64,000 nt of DNA from an uncultured Clostridia bacterium (GCA_947585865.1 CANPXH010000007.1:1-64000); one strand, 5' to 3'. Positions 1 to 11,102 are shown, numbered from the stretch's first letter. Notes: generated from the sequence alone by a model not told the origin. Program-made: numbers and translations.

Positions 1-272
1 CGACGGCCGAAGGCCGGCTTTCGGCGAAGCCGAAAGTGCTGAACGTTTTTGGTACTTTTTTCGCAAAAAAGTACATATAAATTTACTTACTTTTTAAAGT
101 AAGATAAATAAAGTTTATATAAAAATATTGAAACTCCAAAACAAAAAGCTCTGAATGTTTTTGGTACTTTTTCAAAAGAAAATACAAATAAATTTGTTTA
201 CTTTTTAAAGTAAGCCAAATAAAAAATTAAAATTTAAATAAATTTTCTAACCTACTAAATTTCAGCAGTTAG

Positions 273-428
273 AACCTCGCCGCCGCAACGTGGCAAAAGG
301 CGAGGTTGAGACTCTTTTGGGGTCAAAAGGTATGAAATAAGATAATTATGTACCCCAAAAGCCGTTTAAGGGGTGTGGGGAGAATCGGAACTCCCCACGT
401 TTTTGGTACTTTTTTCGCAAAAAAGTAC
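273..428. repeat. Composite intergenic hairpin repeat, copy 1
   Basis: Outer stem aacctcgcc/ggcgaggtt around gccgcaacgtggc, then cttttgggg...ccccaaaag, gtggggag...ctccccac and gtacttttttcgcaaaaaagtac; the block 312-428 is nearly identical to 702-817. Confidence 0.85.
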
Positions 429-663
429 AAGAAATTTACTTACTTTTTAAAGTAAGATAAATAAAGTTTATACTACAAATATAGAAATAACAAAGTTAAA
501 AGTAATAAATGTTTTTGGTGCTTTTCTCGCAAAAAAGTGCAAATAATTTGCTTACTTTTTTAAAGTAAAACAAATAAGAAACACAAATAAATTTAACTAA
601 AAAATACAGGCGTGTAATGCACACTCCTACAAACGAAAAACTCAATATTTATGTGAAGTCTCA

Positions 664-817
664 CCTCCCACAGCCGCAACGTGGCTAAGTGGGAGCCCGA
701 TTCTTTTGGGGTCAAAAGGTATGGAATAAGATAATTATGTGCCCCAAAAGCCGTTTAAGGGGTGTGGGGAGAATCGGAACTCCCCACGTTTTTGGTACTT
801 TTTTCGCAAAAAAGTAC
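664..817. repeat. Composite intergenic hairpin repeat, copy 2
   Basis: Same order of hairpins as 273-428; outer stem sequence differs (ctccca/tgggag) around the same gccgcaacgtggc core. Confidence 0.85.
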
Positions 818-975
818 ATATAAATTTGTTTACTTTTTAAAGTAAGAAAACAAAAAATATTAAAAATATAGAAACAATAAAATCAAAAGCGTTGAATGTT
901 TTGGTACTTTTTCAAAAAAGTACATAAAATTTGCTTACTTTTTAAAGTAAGATAAATAGAAAAAAGGAGATCATT

Positions 976-2349
976 ATGCTTAAAATCAATCTATCCGACA
1001 CCATAGCCGCCATATCCACACCCATAGGCAGCGGCGGCATAGGCATAGTGCGCATAAGCGGCTGCAAAGCTATTGATATTGCAGAAAGCATTTTTGTATC
1101 TGCAAAGGGCAAAAAGCTGTCCGAGCAGAAGAGCCACACCATACATTACGGCAGCATAGTGTATGAAGGCAAGACAATAGACGAAGTGCTTGTATCGATA
1201 ATGAGAGCGCCCAACACATACACCTGTGAAGACATTGCGGAAATAAATACCCATGGCGGATACAGAGCTGTCACGGCAGTATTGAATGCCGTTATCAAAA
1301 AAGGCGCAAGACTTGCAGAGCCGGGAGAGTTTACAAAAAGAGCCTTCTTGAACGGCAGGATAGATCTGACTCAGGCAGAGGCAGTGATCGATATAATAAA
1401 CGCAAAAACGGATAAAAGCAGAGAGGCGGCAGTTATGCGCCTTGAGGGCAAGCTTTCCGCCGAAATAAAGCATATACGGGAAAATATACTTACAATGCTT
1501 GCTCATATAGAGACGGCTATCGCCTATCCCGAACACGATGACGAGACAATGACCTATGCAGCTATTGAAAAGGGCACAAAAGAGGCGATCGCCGATGTGG
1601 AAAGGCTTATTGCCACAGCCGATGCGGGAAAGATATATCGTGACGGCATAAAGACTGTCATACTGGGCAAGCCCAACGTAGGCAAGTCTTCATTGCTCAA
1701 CGCACTTTTGGAGGAAGACAGGGCTATCGTCACGGATATACCCGGCACGACCAGAGATGTTGTTTCCGAATTTATAAATGTGGAGGGGATACCTCTTGAT
1801 ATAACGGACACGGCAGGCATACGCAATACCGACAATGTTATAGAAAAAATAGGCGTTGAAAAGTCACGCTCCCTTGCGGAAAAAGCCGATCTTATACTTC
1901 TTATGTTTGACGGCAGCAGAGAGCTGAGCGATGAAGACAGGGAGCTTATAGAGCTTACAAAAAATAAGAAAACGATCGTTCTTGTGAATAAGCTGGATCT
2001 GGAACAGAAATTGGATATTGGAGACATTGGGATAGAACCTGTAAATATCTCAGTGAAAAACAATAACGGAATAGACGACATATATAAAAAGATAAAAGAA
2101 ATGTTTGCGATCGGCGGTATAGAGACCGATAATGAAGCGATAATATCCGGCGAAAGAAATAAGGCCTGCTTGTTTAAAGCGCTACAAAGCCTTGAAAATG
2201 TAATGGAGACCATTGAAAATACTATGCCCGAAGATTTTATCTCCATGGATCTTACCGCCGCTTATGAATCCCTTGGCGAAATAATAGGCGAATCCCTTGA
2301 AGAAGATATAATAGATAAAATATTCAGTGAATTTTGTTTGGGCAAGTAA
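976..2349 (+). CDS. mnmE: tRNA uridine-5-carboxymethylaminomethyl(34) synthesis GTPase MnmE
   Basis: 457 aa; TIAAISTPIGSGGIGIVRISG N-terminus, GKPNVGKSSLLNALL P-loop, DIPGTTRD, C-terminal FCLGK. Confidence 0.97.
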   Translation: MLKINLSDTIAAISTPIGSGGIGIVRISGCKAIDIAESIFVSAKGKKLSEQKSHTIHYGSIVYEGKTIDEVLVSIMRAPNTYTCEDIAEINTHGGYRAVTAVLNAVIKKGARLAEPGEFTKRAFLNGRIDLTQAEAVIDIINAKTDKSREAAVMRLEGKLSAEIKHIRENILTMLAHIETAIAYPEHDDETMTYAAIEKGTKEAIADVERLIATADAGKIYRDGIKTVILGKPNVGKSSLLNALLEEDRAIVTDIPGTTRDVVSEFINVEGIPLDITDTAGIRNTDNVIEKIGVEKSRSLAEKADLILLMFDGSRELSDEDRELIELTKNKKTIVLVNKLDLEQKLDIGDIGIEPVNISVKNNNGIDDIYKKIKEMFAIGGIETDNEAIISGERNKACLFKALQSLENVMETIENTMPEDFISMDLTAAYESLGEIIGESLEEDIIDKIFSEFCLGK

Positions 2350-2436
2350 TAAAAACCTCTCCTTTGTAAGGAGGCGCAGCCCGCAGGGCATCGGTAGGAG
2401 CAAATTAAAAACCGCTGCCGACAAGGAGGTAATCGT

Positions 2437-4317
2437 ATGAAAAAGCTATATACATCAGATGAAGCGGATATTTGTGTTATAGGTGCGGGTCATGCAGGCT
2501 GCGAAGCGGCATTGGCGGCAGCCAGAATGGGGCTGAAGACCATTCTTTTTGCCATAAATCTGGACAGCATCGCCATGATGCCGTGCAATCCCAATGTAGG
2601 CGGCAGTTCAAAGGGTCACCTTGTAAAGGAAATAGATGCCTTAGGCGGTGAAATGGGCAAAAACATAGACAAGACCTATATACAGACAAGGATGCTCAAC
2701 ACAGGCAAGGGCCCTGCTGTATACTCACTCAGAGCACAGGCGGACAAGGCGAAGTATCACACGCAGATGAAAAAAACTCTTGAAAATACAGAAAACCTTC
2801 TTGTGCGCCAAGGAGAGATCGTAGATATCATCACAAAAAACGGCAGTGTAACGGGAGTCGTTTCCGAAAGCAATGCCCTTTATAAATGCAAGGCTGCGAT
2901 AATATGCACAGGCACATATCTTAAAGCCAGGTGTCTTTACGGCGACACCATAACGGAAAGCGGCCCCAATGGCTTAAGGCGGGCAAACGGCCTGAGCGAC
3001 TGCCTTAAGAACCTTGGCATACGCCTTTTCCGATATAAAACGGGCACTCCTGCCAGAGTAGACAAGCGAAGTATAGATTTTTCAAAAATGAAGGAGCAGC
3101 CGGGAGATAAAAGGATTGTACCCTTTTCATTTGAAAACAGACCCGAGGACATAGAAAGAGAACAGGTGAGCTGCTATCTTACCTATACAAATGAAAAGAC
3201 CCATGAAATAATAAGAGCAAATCTTGACCGTTCACCTCTCTATTCGGGAGTGATAGAAGGCACAGGTCCACGCTATTGTCCGTCTATAGAGGACAAGGTT
3301 GTACGCTTTAGCGACAAAACACAGCATCAGATATTTATAGAACCCGAAGGCGAGGATACAAATGAAATGTATGTGCAGGGCATGAGCTCATCTCTTCCGG
3401 AGGATGTGCAGATAGCTATGTACAGAACGTTGCCCGGCCTTGAAAATGTCCGCTTTACACGTACTGCCTATGCTATAGAATACGACTGCATAGATGCCAA
3501 TCAGCTTAAGCTGACATTGGAGTTCAAAAACATAAAAGGCCTTTTCAGTGCAGGACAATTCAACGGAACCAGCGGCTATGAAGAAGCTGCCGCACAGGGC
3601 ATAATAGCAGGCATAAACGCCGCCGCCTATTGTAAGGGTATGGAACCCCTTGTGCTGGACCGCTCGCAAGGCTATATAGGAGTGCTCATAGATGACATAG
3701 TTACAAAGGAAAGCCGTGAGCCCTACAGGATGATGACGTCAAGAGCCGAGTACAGACTTCTTCTGAGGCAGGACAATGCGGATCTGAGGCTTACGGATAT
3801 AGGCTATAGATACGGCCTTATATCAGAGGAGAGATATCAAAAGTTTTTGGCCAAAAAAAGAGCTATCGAAGCCGAAACGGAAAGGATAAAGAAGATCAAT
3901 TTCGGCCCGTCTCAGGAGGTCAATTCGATGCTTATAAGCTTTGGCACAACTCCCATTTCCACAGGCGTCAATATGACGGATATAATAAAGCGCCCCGAAA
4001 TGGATTATGATAAACTGGCGCCTCTCGATCCCGACAGACCCGCTCTCGATGACGATGTGCGTGAGCAGGTGAATATACAGATAAAGTACGAGGGCTATAT
4101 CTCAAGACAAATGAAACAGGTGGAGCAGTTCAAAAAGCTGGAGGGCAGAAAGATACCCGAGGATATAGACTATGACGAGGTAAAGGGTCTGCGCCTTGAA
4201 GCCACTCAGAAATTCAAGGCGGTAAGGCCTGTAAATATAGGTCAGGCAGGAAGGATAAGCGGTGTTTCCCCTGCCGATGTAAATATGCTCTTGGTCTATC
4301 TGAATACACGATCATGA
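2437..4317 (+). CDS. mnmG: tRNA uridine-5-carboxymethylaminomethyl(34) synthesis enzyme MnmG (GidA)
   Basis: [22 protein letters not shown] motif, [35 protein letters not shown]. Confidence 0.97.
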   Translation: MKKLYTSDEADICVIGAGHAGCEAALAAARMGLKTILFAINLDSIAMMPCNPNVGGSSKGHLVKEIDALGGEMGKNIDKTYIQTRMLNTGKGPAVYSLRAQADKAKYHTQMKKTLENTENLLVRQGEIVDIITKNGSVTGVVSESNALYKCKAAIICTGTYLKARCLYGDTITESGPNGLRRANGLSDCLKNLGIRLFRYKTGTPARVDKRSIDFSKMKEQPGDKRIVPFSFENRPEDIEREQVSCYLTYTNEKTHEIIRANLDRSPLYSGVIEGTGPRYCPSIEDKVVRFSDKTQHQIFIEPEGEDTNEMYVQGMSSSLPEDVQIAMYRTLPGLENVRFTRTAYAIEYDCIDANQLKLTLEFKNIKGLFSAGQFNGTSGYEEAAAQGIIAGINAAAYCKGMEPLVLDRSQGYIGVLIDDIVTKESREPYRMMTSRAEYRLLLRQDNADLRLTDIGYRYGLISEERYQKFLAKKRAIEAETERIKKINFGPSQEVNSMLISFGTTPISTGVNMTDIIKRPEMDYDKLAPLDPDRPALDDDVREQVNIQIKYEGYISRQMKQVEQFKKLEGRKIPEDIDYDEVKGLRLEATQKFKAVRPVNIGQAGRISGVSPADVNMLLVYLNTRS

Positions 4318-5342
4318 AATACAAGGACATAGATTTTCTCAACAAAAAATATGAATATGTAAAAGGCGATATCACTCTTGAAAACGGCACAGTCACCGAC
4401 ATCACGGAAAAGGACCGTGCTCGGGGCGGCATACTTCCGCCCTTTGTGGACATACACATACACGGCGGATTCGGCACTGATATTATGCACGCATCCCCGG
4501 AGGAGATCGTCTGTCTCAGCAAAAAATTATACCGACACAAGGTTGGAGCATATATGCCCACAACAGTCGCAAAGGACAGAGACAGTATACTCAATATCGG
4601 AAAAAACGTGAGCAAAGCAGCTCGGTGCAATGAGGGAGCGGAAATAGTGGGCATACATATAGAAGGGCCTTTTATATCCAAAAAATATAAGGGTATAATG
4701 GAAGAAAAGTATATCTCTGCCTGTGATACAAGTCTTTTTGACGATCTCAGGGAAATAATGGGCGATCTAAAAATACGCTTTACCGTTGCTCCCGAAGCCG
4801 AAAATGCCGAAGCCTTCTGCAAATATGTAACAGAAGGGGGCGGCTATATCTCAATGGGTCACAGCGGCGCAGGCTATGAGCAATGTGCAAAGCTTAAGGG
4901 AGCCTCCTCCTATACTCATATTTTCAATGCCATGGCGCCCTTGCACCACAGAGAGGACAACATACTTTCCGCAGCCCTTACGGATGATCTTTATACCGAA
5001 CTCATATGCGACAACATACACGTTTCCCCTAAATGCGCCCAAATGCTGACACGTCTTAAGGGCAGCAAAATAATACTTGTGACCGATGCTCTCAAGGCTA
5101 TGGGGCAGGGAGATATCTCCTTTGAGTTCTGCGGCAAAATAATAAAGGCTGATAAAAACGGCGCAAGAGACAGCCGAGGCAGACTGGCGGGAAGTGTTTT
5201 GACTATGAAAAAAGCCTTTGAAAATCTTTTGGTTATATCAGATATAAAAACAGCGGTAAAAGCAGCCTGCGAAAATCCGTCAAGGCTATTGAGCCTGGAG
5301 CGCTTCGGCTGCATAGACATAGGAAAGAAAGTGGTATTATGA
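4314..5342 (+). CDS. nagA: N-acetylglucosamine-6-phosphate deacetylase
   Basis: [37 protein letters not shown] motifs; ATGA overlap with mnmG. Confidence 0.9.
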   Translation: MKYKDIDFLNKKYEYVKGDITLENGTVTDITEKDRARGGILPPFVDIHIHGGFGTDIMHASPEEIVCLSKKLYRHKVGAYMPTTVAKDRDSILNIGKNVSKAARCNEGAEIVGIHIEGPFISKKYKGIMEEKYISACDTSLFDDLREIMGDLKIRFTVAPEAENAEAFCKYVTEGGGYISMGHSGAGYEQCAKLKGASSYTHIFNAMAPLHHREDNILSAALTDDLYTELICDNIHVSPKCAQMLTRLKGSKIILVTDALKAMGQGDISFEFCGKIIKADKNGARDSRGRLAGSVLTMKKAFENLLVISDIKTAVKAACENPSRLLSLERFGCIDIGKKVVL

Positions 5343-6319
5343 AAATAGGCAAGCTGCCAAATTCTCTATTGGACAAAATAATAATAGAGCCTGTCAATTC
5401 CAATGCACCCAACAGAGACGAGGTACTGTTGAAGCCCTCTATAGGAGAGGACTGCTCGGCTCTTGATCTGGGCGGGGATATCTGCATAATGTCTACCGAT
5501 CCCATTACGGGAGCGGTCAAGGATATAGGCAAGCTTGCCGTTCATATCAATATAAACGATATAGTCTCAGGCGGCGGAGAGCCTGTGGGCATTATGCTTA
5601 CGGCACTTTTGCCCCCAAGCATAACGGAAGATGAGATATCGGAAATAATAAAAGATCTGTACACCGAGGCAAATAAGCTGAACGTAGCCATACTTGGCGG
5701 GCATACGGAAATAACCGACGCCGTGACAAAGCCTGTTATAAACTGCACCGCCATAGGCAAATGCAAGCGCCTTATTTCCACAGGAGGTTCACAGCCGGGA
5801 GACTGGGTCATAATGACCAAGACTGCGGGGCTTGAAGGCACCGCTATATTTGCTAAGGACAAGCAAAAGCTTCTCAAAAATAAAATAAGCATGGATACCA
5901 TAAAAAAAGCCGAAGGCTTTTCGGAACATCTTTCCGTAATGAAGGAAGGTCTTATAGGAGCACGGTATAATGCTCACGCCATGCACGACGTGACGGAAGG
6001 CGGTATACTCGGCGCCTGCTGGGAGCTGGCGGAAAGCGCAGGCCTCGGCATAGAGATATATGAGGAAAATATACCCATAGCAGCGGAAACGGCAGAGATA
6101 TGTTCCGTTTTGGGCGTAGATCCTCTTCGCCTTATTTCAAGCGGTTCCATGCTCATCGTGTGTGAAAACACAGATATTTTAAAGGCTCTTGAGGAAGAAA
6201 ACATAAAAGCCGCCGTCATAGGCAGGATAACAGACAAGGGCAGATATATAATAAGAAACGGCGATAAAGTGCCCTTGAACGAGCCTGACAGCGATGAATT
6301 GTACAAGGTACATGGATAA
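5339..6319 (+). CDS. AIR synthase-related (HypE/PurM-like) protein
   Basis: IGEDCSALDLGGDICIMSTDPITG, HININDIVSGGGEPVG, GGHTEITDAV; PurM-like fold signature. Confidence 0.8.
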   Translation: MKIGKLPNSLLDKIIIEPVNSNAPNRDEVLLKPSIGEDCSALDLGGDICIMSTDPITGAVKDIGKLAVHININDIVSGGGEPVGIMLTALLPPSITEDEISEIIKDLYTEANKLNVAILGGHTEITDAVTKPVINCTAIGKCKRLISTGGSQPGDWVIMTKTAGLEGTAIFAKDKQKLLKNKISMDTIKKAEGFSEHLSVMKEGLIGARYNAHAMHDVTEGGILGACWELAESAGLGIEIYEENIPIAAETAEICSVLGVDPLRLISSGSMLIVCENTDILKALEEENIKAAVIGRITDKGRYIIRNGDKVPLNEPDSDELYKVHG

Positions 6320-6348
6320 ACAAACAAAAATACTTGCTTAAAAAAATC

Positions 6349-6382
6349 GGATCCGAAAAACAGCACATGGTTTTTCGGACCC
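6349..6382. terminator. Bidirectional terminator-like hairpin between convergent genes
   Basis: ggatccgaaaaa...tttttcggaccc, A-rich on left and T-rich on right. Confidence 0.75.
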
Positions 6383-6432
6383 GTTATTTTTATATTCAAA
6401 TATCTGTCATAAAGCATTTACTGCAAATGCTG

Positions 6433-8115
6433 TCAGGCCTTGGCAGCATTTACCTTTGCCGCAAGAGCCTTCAGACCGCTTATTGAAACGATTATACCAA
6501 GTATGAACAGAGCAACTGCAAAGGCAAGCTGTAATATATCTCCGCCCATATTATTGGTGGTCATAGCTATAACGCCTGTAAACTTAGTGTATATGGTGAT
6601 AGCAAGCATTGAAAGCGTAACTATGAGCATCATTATCATAGGTATCCAAAGCATCCAGCCTTGTCTGTTGGTCTTCTTAAAGAATACCGCACAGGCAATA
6701 AGAGCAAGAGCTGACAAAAGCTGGTTAGCTGAGCCGAACAGCGGCCATATATCCTTGTAGCCCACCTTGGCAAGAGCAAAAGCGACTGCAAGAGTTATGA
6801 TGGTAGAGAAATATTTATTGGTGCATACCTTGGCAACAGGACCCATACTTTCTTCATCTGTATCGGCGTCTACAAAGAATTCTTCAAAGGCAAGTCTGCC
6901 TATTCTTGCAACAGAGTCAAGAGAGGTAAGCGCAAAGGCTGATACTGAAAGAGTGATAAGGGTCATGCTTATTTCCTCCGGGATACCCAGCTTAACAAGG
7001 AAGCCGGCAACGCCTGTAGCAAATATAATAGGCTGAGTAGCATCGGGTATCACTCCGCCCTTGGCAACTGCGCCTACAGCTATAAGCGCTATGACCGCAA
7101 GCATACTTTCCATAAGCATTGCGCCGAAGGCAACGGGAAGCATATTTTTCTCATTCTTTATCTGCTTGGAGGCAGTACCTGAGGACACCAATGAGTGGAA
7201 GCCTGATACGGCGCCGCAGGCAATTGTTACGAAAAGGTATGGGAACAAGGTCTGTCCGTTGACTGTAAAGCCGTTGAAGGCAGCAAGCTCCATAGTCGGA
7301 TTGGCAACGAGTACGCCTAATACGGCTGCAACTATCATAGCTACGAGAAGGTAGCTGTTAAGGTAATCTCTTGGCTGAAGAAGTATCCATACGGGAGCTA
7401 TAGATGCAACTGCTATGTATAAGAAAACGATGATATGCCATGAGCCTGCACCGATATAAATAGGAAATGCAAGACCCAATGCTATACACACTACAAGGAT
7501 AACTATAGCAATGGCAGTGTTTATCCACTTGTTGAGCTTACTTCTTCTAAGAAATACACCGAGAGCAACAGCGGCAGCTATAAACAGGCAGCTTGTTGTA
7601 GCGACCTGACCGTTAGCCTTGACTGTCTCAAGACCATCGGCGGCAAAGCCGTTGAATGTCTGACAAACTACATCCGCAAAGGCAGCTATTACCAAAATAG
7701 AAAAGAGCCATGTAAATATCATAAACAGCTTTTTGCCGAACCTACCTATATAGAGTTCGATGATATAGCCTATAGTTCTTCCTTTGTTCTTTACGGAAGC
7801 ATACATAGATGCAAAGTCCTGAACTGCGCCAAAGAACACGCCGCCTATAAGTATCCACAGCAATACGGGAAGCCACCCGAAAACAGCAGCCTGTATAGGG
7901 CCGTTGATAGGACCGGCGCCTGCTATGGATGCAAATTGGTGACCGAATACCACATTAGTATCGGCAGGCACATAATCCACACCATCTTCAAGCTCGTAAG
8001 CAGGAGTTTTGGCATTTTCATCAATACCCCACAGATTTGCAAGGTATCTGCCGTAAATGACATATGCTCCAACCAGTACGATGATTGCAATGATCATCAT
8101 AATTAAACCATTCAA
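6433..8115 (-). CDS. cstA: Carbon starvation CstA family transporter
   Basis: 560 aa polytopic; NVVFGHQFASIAGAGPINGPIQAAVFGWLP, SGFHSLVSSGTASKQ. Confidence 0.93.
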   Translation of the reverse strand: MNGLIMMIIAIIVLVGAYVIYGRYLANLWGIDENAKTPAYELEDGVDYVPADTNVVFGHQFASIAGAGPINGPIQAAVFGWLPVLLWILIGGVFFGAVQDFASMYASVKNKGRTIGYIIELYIGRFGKKLFMIFTWLFSILVIAAFADVVCQTFNGFAADGLETVKANGQVATTSCLFIAAAVALGVFLRRSKLNKWINTAIAIVILVVCIALGLAFPIYIGAGSWHIIVFLYIAVASIAPVWILLQPRDYLNSYLLVAMIVAAVLGVLVANPTMELAAFNGFTVNGQTLFPYLFVTIACGAVSGFHSLVSSGTASKQIKNEKNMLPVAFGAMLMESMLAVIALIAVGAVAKGGVIPDATQPIIFATGVAGFLVKLGIPEEISMTLITLSVSAFALTSLDSVARIGRLAFEEFFVDADTDEESMGPVAKVCTNKYFSTIITLAVAFALAKVGYKDIWPLFGSANQLLSALALIACAVFFKKTNRQGWMLWIPMIMMLIVTLSMLAITIYTKFTGVIAMTTNNMGGDILQLAFAVALFILGIIVSISGLKALAAKVNAAKA

Positions 8116-8585
8116 AACAATTCCTCCTTATTAAATTTATATTTATATTACAATTAATTTTACAACTTTTTTCTTTGAAATACAATAATAAATTAAGTAA
8201 AAAAAGTAAATAAATTTTTTTGTGAACTATGCTGTAAAAACGTAAGTGCAAACTATGCAAATTTACTTTTTTTTCAATAAATTTAAACGTACAAAACATT
8301 TTTTGCTTAAAATAAAAACGCCGTGACGAAAAAATGCTGTAATAATTCGTCGGCTTTTCACCAAAAATTATGCACATTTTAAAAAAGGCCGTCACAATTT
8401 TTTGTTATTTACATATTTTTTGCGCTCATATCCCATTGCAATATTCCCCTCAATATATTTACGGCAAAAAATCCGCCTATGCAATGCATTGCTTTTACGA
8501 AGTTTATATTCGATATTAATTAAAAAGCTACCACTCAATAATGTGATAGCTTCTTTCTTTGATGCCTGACAAGGCGGACATAACA

Positions 8586-9458
8586 TCAATAAACGCCTGC
8601 GCCCTTGCCGCTAAGCCCTCTTAAAAGGCTTTCCACCAGCATATCCATAACGCTTTCGCCGTTGTTCTCCGTTATATTTTGGGTTATGCCGCCCATATTT
8701 ATATTTATTGTAGGATCGGAATAGCTGCTGCAGCTTGTGTTGTCTGCCGCTTCCTTTATATATTTATAGCTTTCCGAATTTTCCGATCTGTTGTTTATAT
8801 TGTGGATAAGCTGCGATTTTTCCTCTAAAGATACGCTTTTATCCCCAAAGTTATTTGCATTATCCGCAATATCGTAGTAAAAATCGGTGCTGCCGCCTAT
8901 ATTTTCAATTTCGGCATATATGTTTTTGTCATAAGGCGGACTTGATACCAATGGGTCTGTGTCGTTGACAAACAGAGGAGCGGCGCTGCTTTTTGGCAAT
9001 ATGTTTTCATCGATATGGGTTATCAACATATTATCCTCATATCCACAATAATTTTGTATATTTTTTTCACACACAAAATGTTTGTTATCCATATGCAGTA
9101 TATCGCCGCCTCTGTCGATATTGCCTGCATCCGCATAGGATATTAAAGCGTACTTTTTATCATTGTATATGCTCAAAATATCTGCGCCGCCGTTATATAT
9201 ACTGCCGTATGCTCCTTCTGTGACATTCGGCATGCCGCCGTAAATGCCTTCGATATCACCATGCACCGGGTAAATGTAGTTGTCATATATATTTTTGTAA
9301 ATGCCTTTGCTGTCTTTGCCCCTGCTGCCTATGCTGTTTTTGCCGCTGCTGTCTATGTTATCTTTGCCGCCGCTGTCTTTGCCGCCAAGGGCATTTTGTG
9401 CATTGCCGATATGGGTGAGATATGCTTTTTCGTTGTACATATCCTCATACACGATCAT
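8586..9458 (-). CDS. Hypothetical protein, possible phage-tail-associated C-terminus
   Basis: 290 aa; repetitive GGKDSGGKDN N-terminal part; C-terminal ININMGGITQNITENNGESVMDMLVESLL resembles phage tail-module proteins. Confidence 0.6.
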   Translation of the reverse strand: MIVYEDMYNEKAYLTHIGNAQNALGGKDSGGKDNIDSSGKNSIGSRGKDSKGIYKNIYDNYIYPVHGDIEGIYGGMPNVTEGAYGSIYNGGADILSIYNDKKYALISYADAGNIDRGGDILHMDNKHFVCEKNIQNYCGYEDNMLITHIDENILPKSSAAPLFVNDTDPLVSSPPYDKNIYAEIENIGGSTDFYYDIADNANNFGDKSVSLEEKSQLIHNINNRSENSESYKYIKEAADNTSCSSYSDPTININMGGITQNITENNGESVMDMLVESLLRGLSGKGAGVY

Positions 9459-9517
9459 ATCAGCACCCTCCGTTATATTTTCTATAAGCTCTATAAGGTT
9501 TCTTATAATATCACCTC

Positions 9518-10147
9518 CTAGGGAATGATAAGCGCCATTCCCGCTTTTATTTTATTTGGATCTGCAACAGATGACTTGTTTGCCTCATATATTTCCCGCC
9601 ACCTGCTGCCGTCACCGTAATATTTCTTGGCTATCATCCACAGGCTGTCGCCGCTTGCCACAATATAAGATGAAGCCGAGGGGGCGTTTATGCTTTGTCT
9701 TTCCGTGCTGCCGCTGTCTTTGAATATTGCGCCGAAGCTGCGGTATTCCCTGAGCGTAACGGCTATCCTGAGATCATAGCCTTCTCCTGCATTTTCTATG
9801 AATTTATAATCCTCCAATGTGGAGCTTATATCCGTATAGTTGAATACCTTGTTTCCCATTACCCTTGTTATTACAAAGGAGATCACCCTTTTGTCGGTTT
9901 TGAGCTTTGCAATTGCATCCTTATAATAATCCGCATCCTTGAATTCATCATAGAGATAGCTTGCAAAGGGATATCTCACATTGGGTATAAGAGCCTCAAA
10001 TGTTACCACCCTGAGCTTAGGCGATCTTAAAAGATTTATTTCGCCGCCTTCCACAAGAGTTATGGTTTCATTCAGGGAGCCTGTTGAGATAGTTATTTTT
10101 TCGGGGGCTACGGGCAGCTTTATTTCTCCCAGCCATATTTCATACAT
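9518..10147 (-). CDS. LysM-domain phage tail-type protein (XkdP-like)
   Basis: MYEIWLGEIKLPVAPEKITISTGSLNETITLVEGGEINLL plus C-terminal LysM YIVASGDSLWMIAKKYYGDGSRWREIYEANKS. Confidence 0.8.
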   Translation of the reverse strand: MYEIWLGEIKLPVAPEKITISTGSLNETITLVEGGEINLLRSPKLRVVTFEALIPNVRYPFASYLYDEFKDADYYKDAIAKLKTDKRVISFVITRVMGNKVFNYTDISSTLEDYKFIENAGEGYDLRIAVTLREYRSFGAIFKDSGSTERQSINAPSASSYIVASGDSLWMIAKKYYGDGSRWREIYEANKSSVADPNKIKAGMALIIP

Positions 10148-10172
10148 ATTTTTCCTCCTTTCGTTGTGCTTG

Positions 10173-10904
10173 TCAGGCGTTGAGCCTTTTCATCTCGTCT
10201 ATGTTTTCATTTCTTTTGCGGGCAAGAGACATTCCGTACAGAGTACAGTTCAGCTTATCGAGTGTTTTGAGCTCCTCCGAATATCTTTCCAAGAGATGAT
10301 CACGTCTTGCCGTTCTGTAAGCAAGCTCCTTTTCTATATCCGTATATCTCTTGTCCGTCTCCACAGACAGAGGTCTGTATTCCTCAAGCGCACGAAGTCT
10401 TGCCCTTTGCCGCAGAATATCAAGGTCTGCTGTGTTCAGCTCCTTTTCCAGGCGTGCCGCTGCGGCTTTCATATCAGCTGCCGCTCCCATAGAGGACTTT
10501 AGCTTGATATTAAGCTCTCTTTCTCCTTGAGCATCATCGCTGCCCTCGCTCTCCAAGGCTATTATGGAATCGGCAGTCTTTCTGCTTGCTTCCATGAGCC
10601 TTTCATGCTCTTCCTTTAAAAGCGCCAGCCTTTTTCTCAGTATCTTTGCCGTGCTTTCCAGCCGCAGTATATTTTCTCTTGTTCTTTCCGCTTCTCTTTC
10701 GTTTTCCTCAGCCGCCTTGTCATTGGCCTCTTCCAGTTCTCTCCGCCTTTTGGAAAGCATAGTTTCTGCCTGAGTGAGCTTTTTCTGATTTTTGCCCGAA
10801 AGAAGGAAGCCCTTTATTTTTTCAATGCGCTCTGTGGTTTTTTCGATCCTTGTTTTTATGCTGTCCTCATCCCTACAGGACAGCCTTGTGTCGTTTTCTT
10901 TCAT
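10173..10904 (-). CDS. Coiled-coil hypothetical protein
   Basis: 243 aa, long K/E/R-rich heptad-like sequence; co-directional with the LysM gene. Confidence 0.6.
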   Translation of the reverse strand: MKENDTRLSCRDEDSIKTRIEKTTERIEKIKGFLLSGKNQKKLTQAETMLSKRRRELEEANDKAAEENEREAERTRENILRLESTAKILRKRLALLKEEHERLMEASRKTADSIIALESEGSDDAQGERELNIKLKSSMGAAADMKAAAARLEKELNTADLDILRQRARLRALEEYRPLSVETDKRYTDIEKELAYRTARRDHLLERYSEELKTLDKLNCTLYGMSLARKRNENIDEMKRLNA

Positions 10905-11102
10905 ATTTCGACCCTCCCGTTTAAATTATCTTGAAAGGAGAATAACACAAAAAGTGCGACAAAGTGCGACAAACTCACACAGCGATACCGAAAAATTTAA
11001 GAAAATATTAAAAAACGAAGTTTTGATTTGCCATAATTACAGATTTGTAGTATCATATATATAGCATTTATCTGTAAATATATGAATAAAGGGGTAATAG
11101 CA

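Larger units (their letters stand above)
44..954. repeat. Array of six palindromic GGTACTTTTTTCGCAAAAAAGTAC + CTTACTTTTTAAAGTAAG modules
   Basis: Modules near 52-103, 162-213, 406-456, 507-568, 795-846 and 904-952; some degenerate. Confidence 0.8.

Noticed and set aside
1-960. CRISPR array
   Set aside because: Repeats are palindromic AT-rich hairpins with irregular spacing and partly repeated intervals; no unique regular spacers and no cas genes.
991-2246. Long minus-strand ORFs opposite mnmE (181 and 230 aa)
   Set aside because: Shadow ORFs; the plus strand encodes an unmistakable MnmE. Same logic applied to antisense ORFs over mnmG, pfk, gyrB, asnB, serS, argS and others.
8021-8589. Minus-strand ORFs 8021-8395 and 8392-8589
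   Set aside because: First overlaps the cstA start in another frame and covers AT-rich leader DNA; second has no RBS or recognizable sequence.
11082-11102. ATG start at 11082 for the ABC ATPase
   Set aside because: The aaagggg RBS overlaps these codons and points to TTG 11103; the extra MNKGVIA is not typical of the family.
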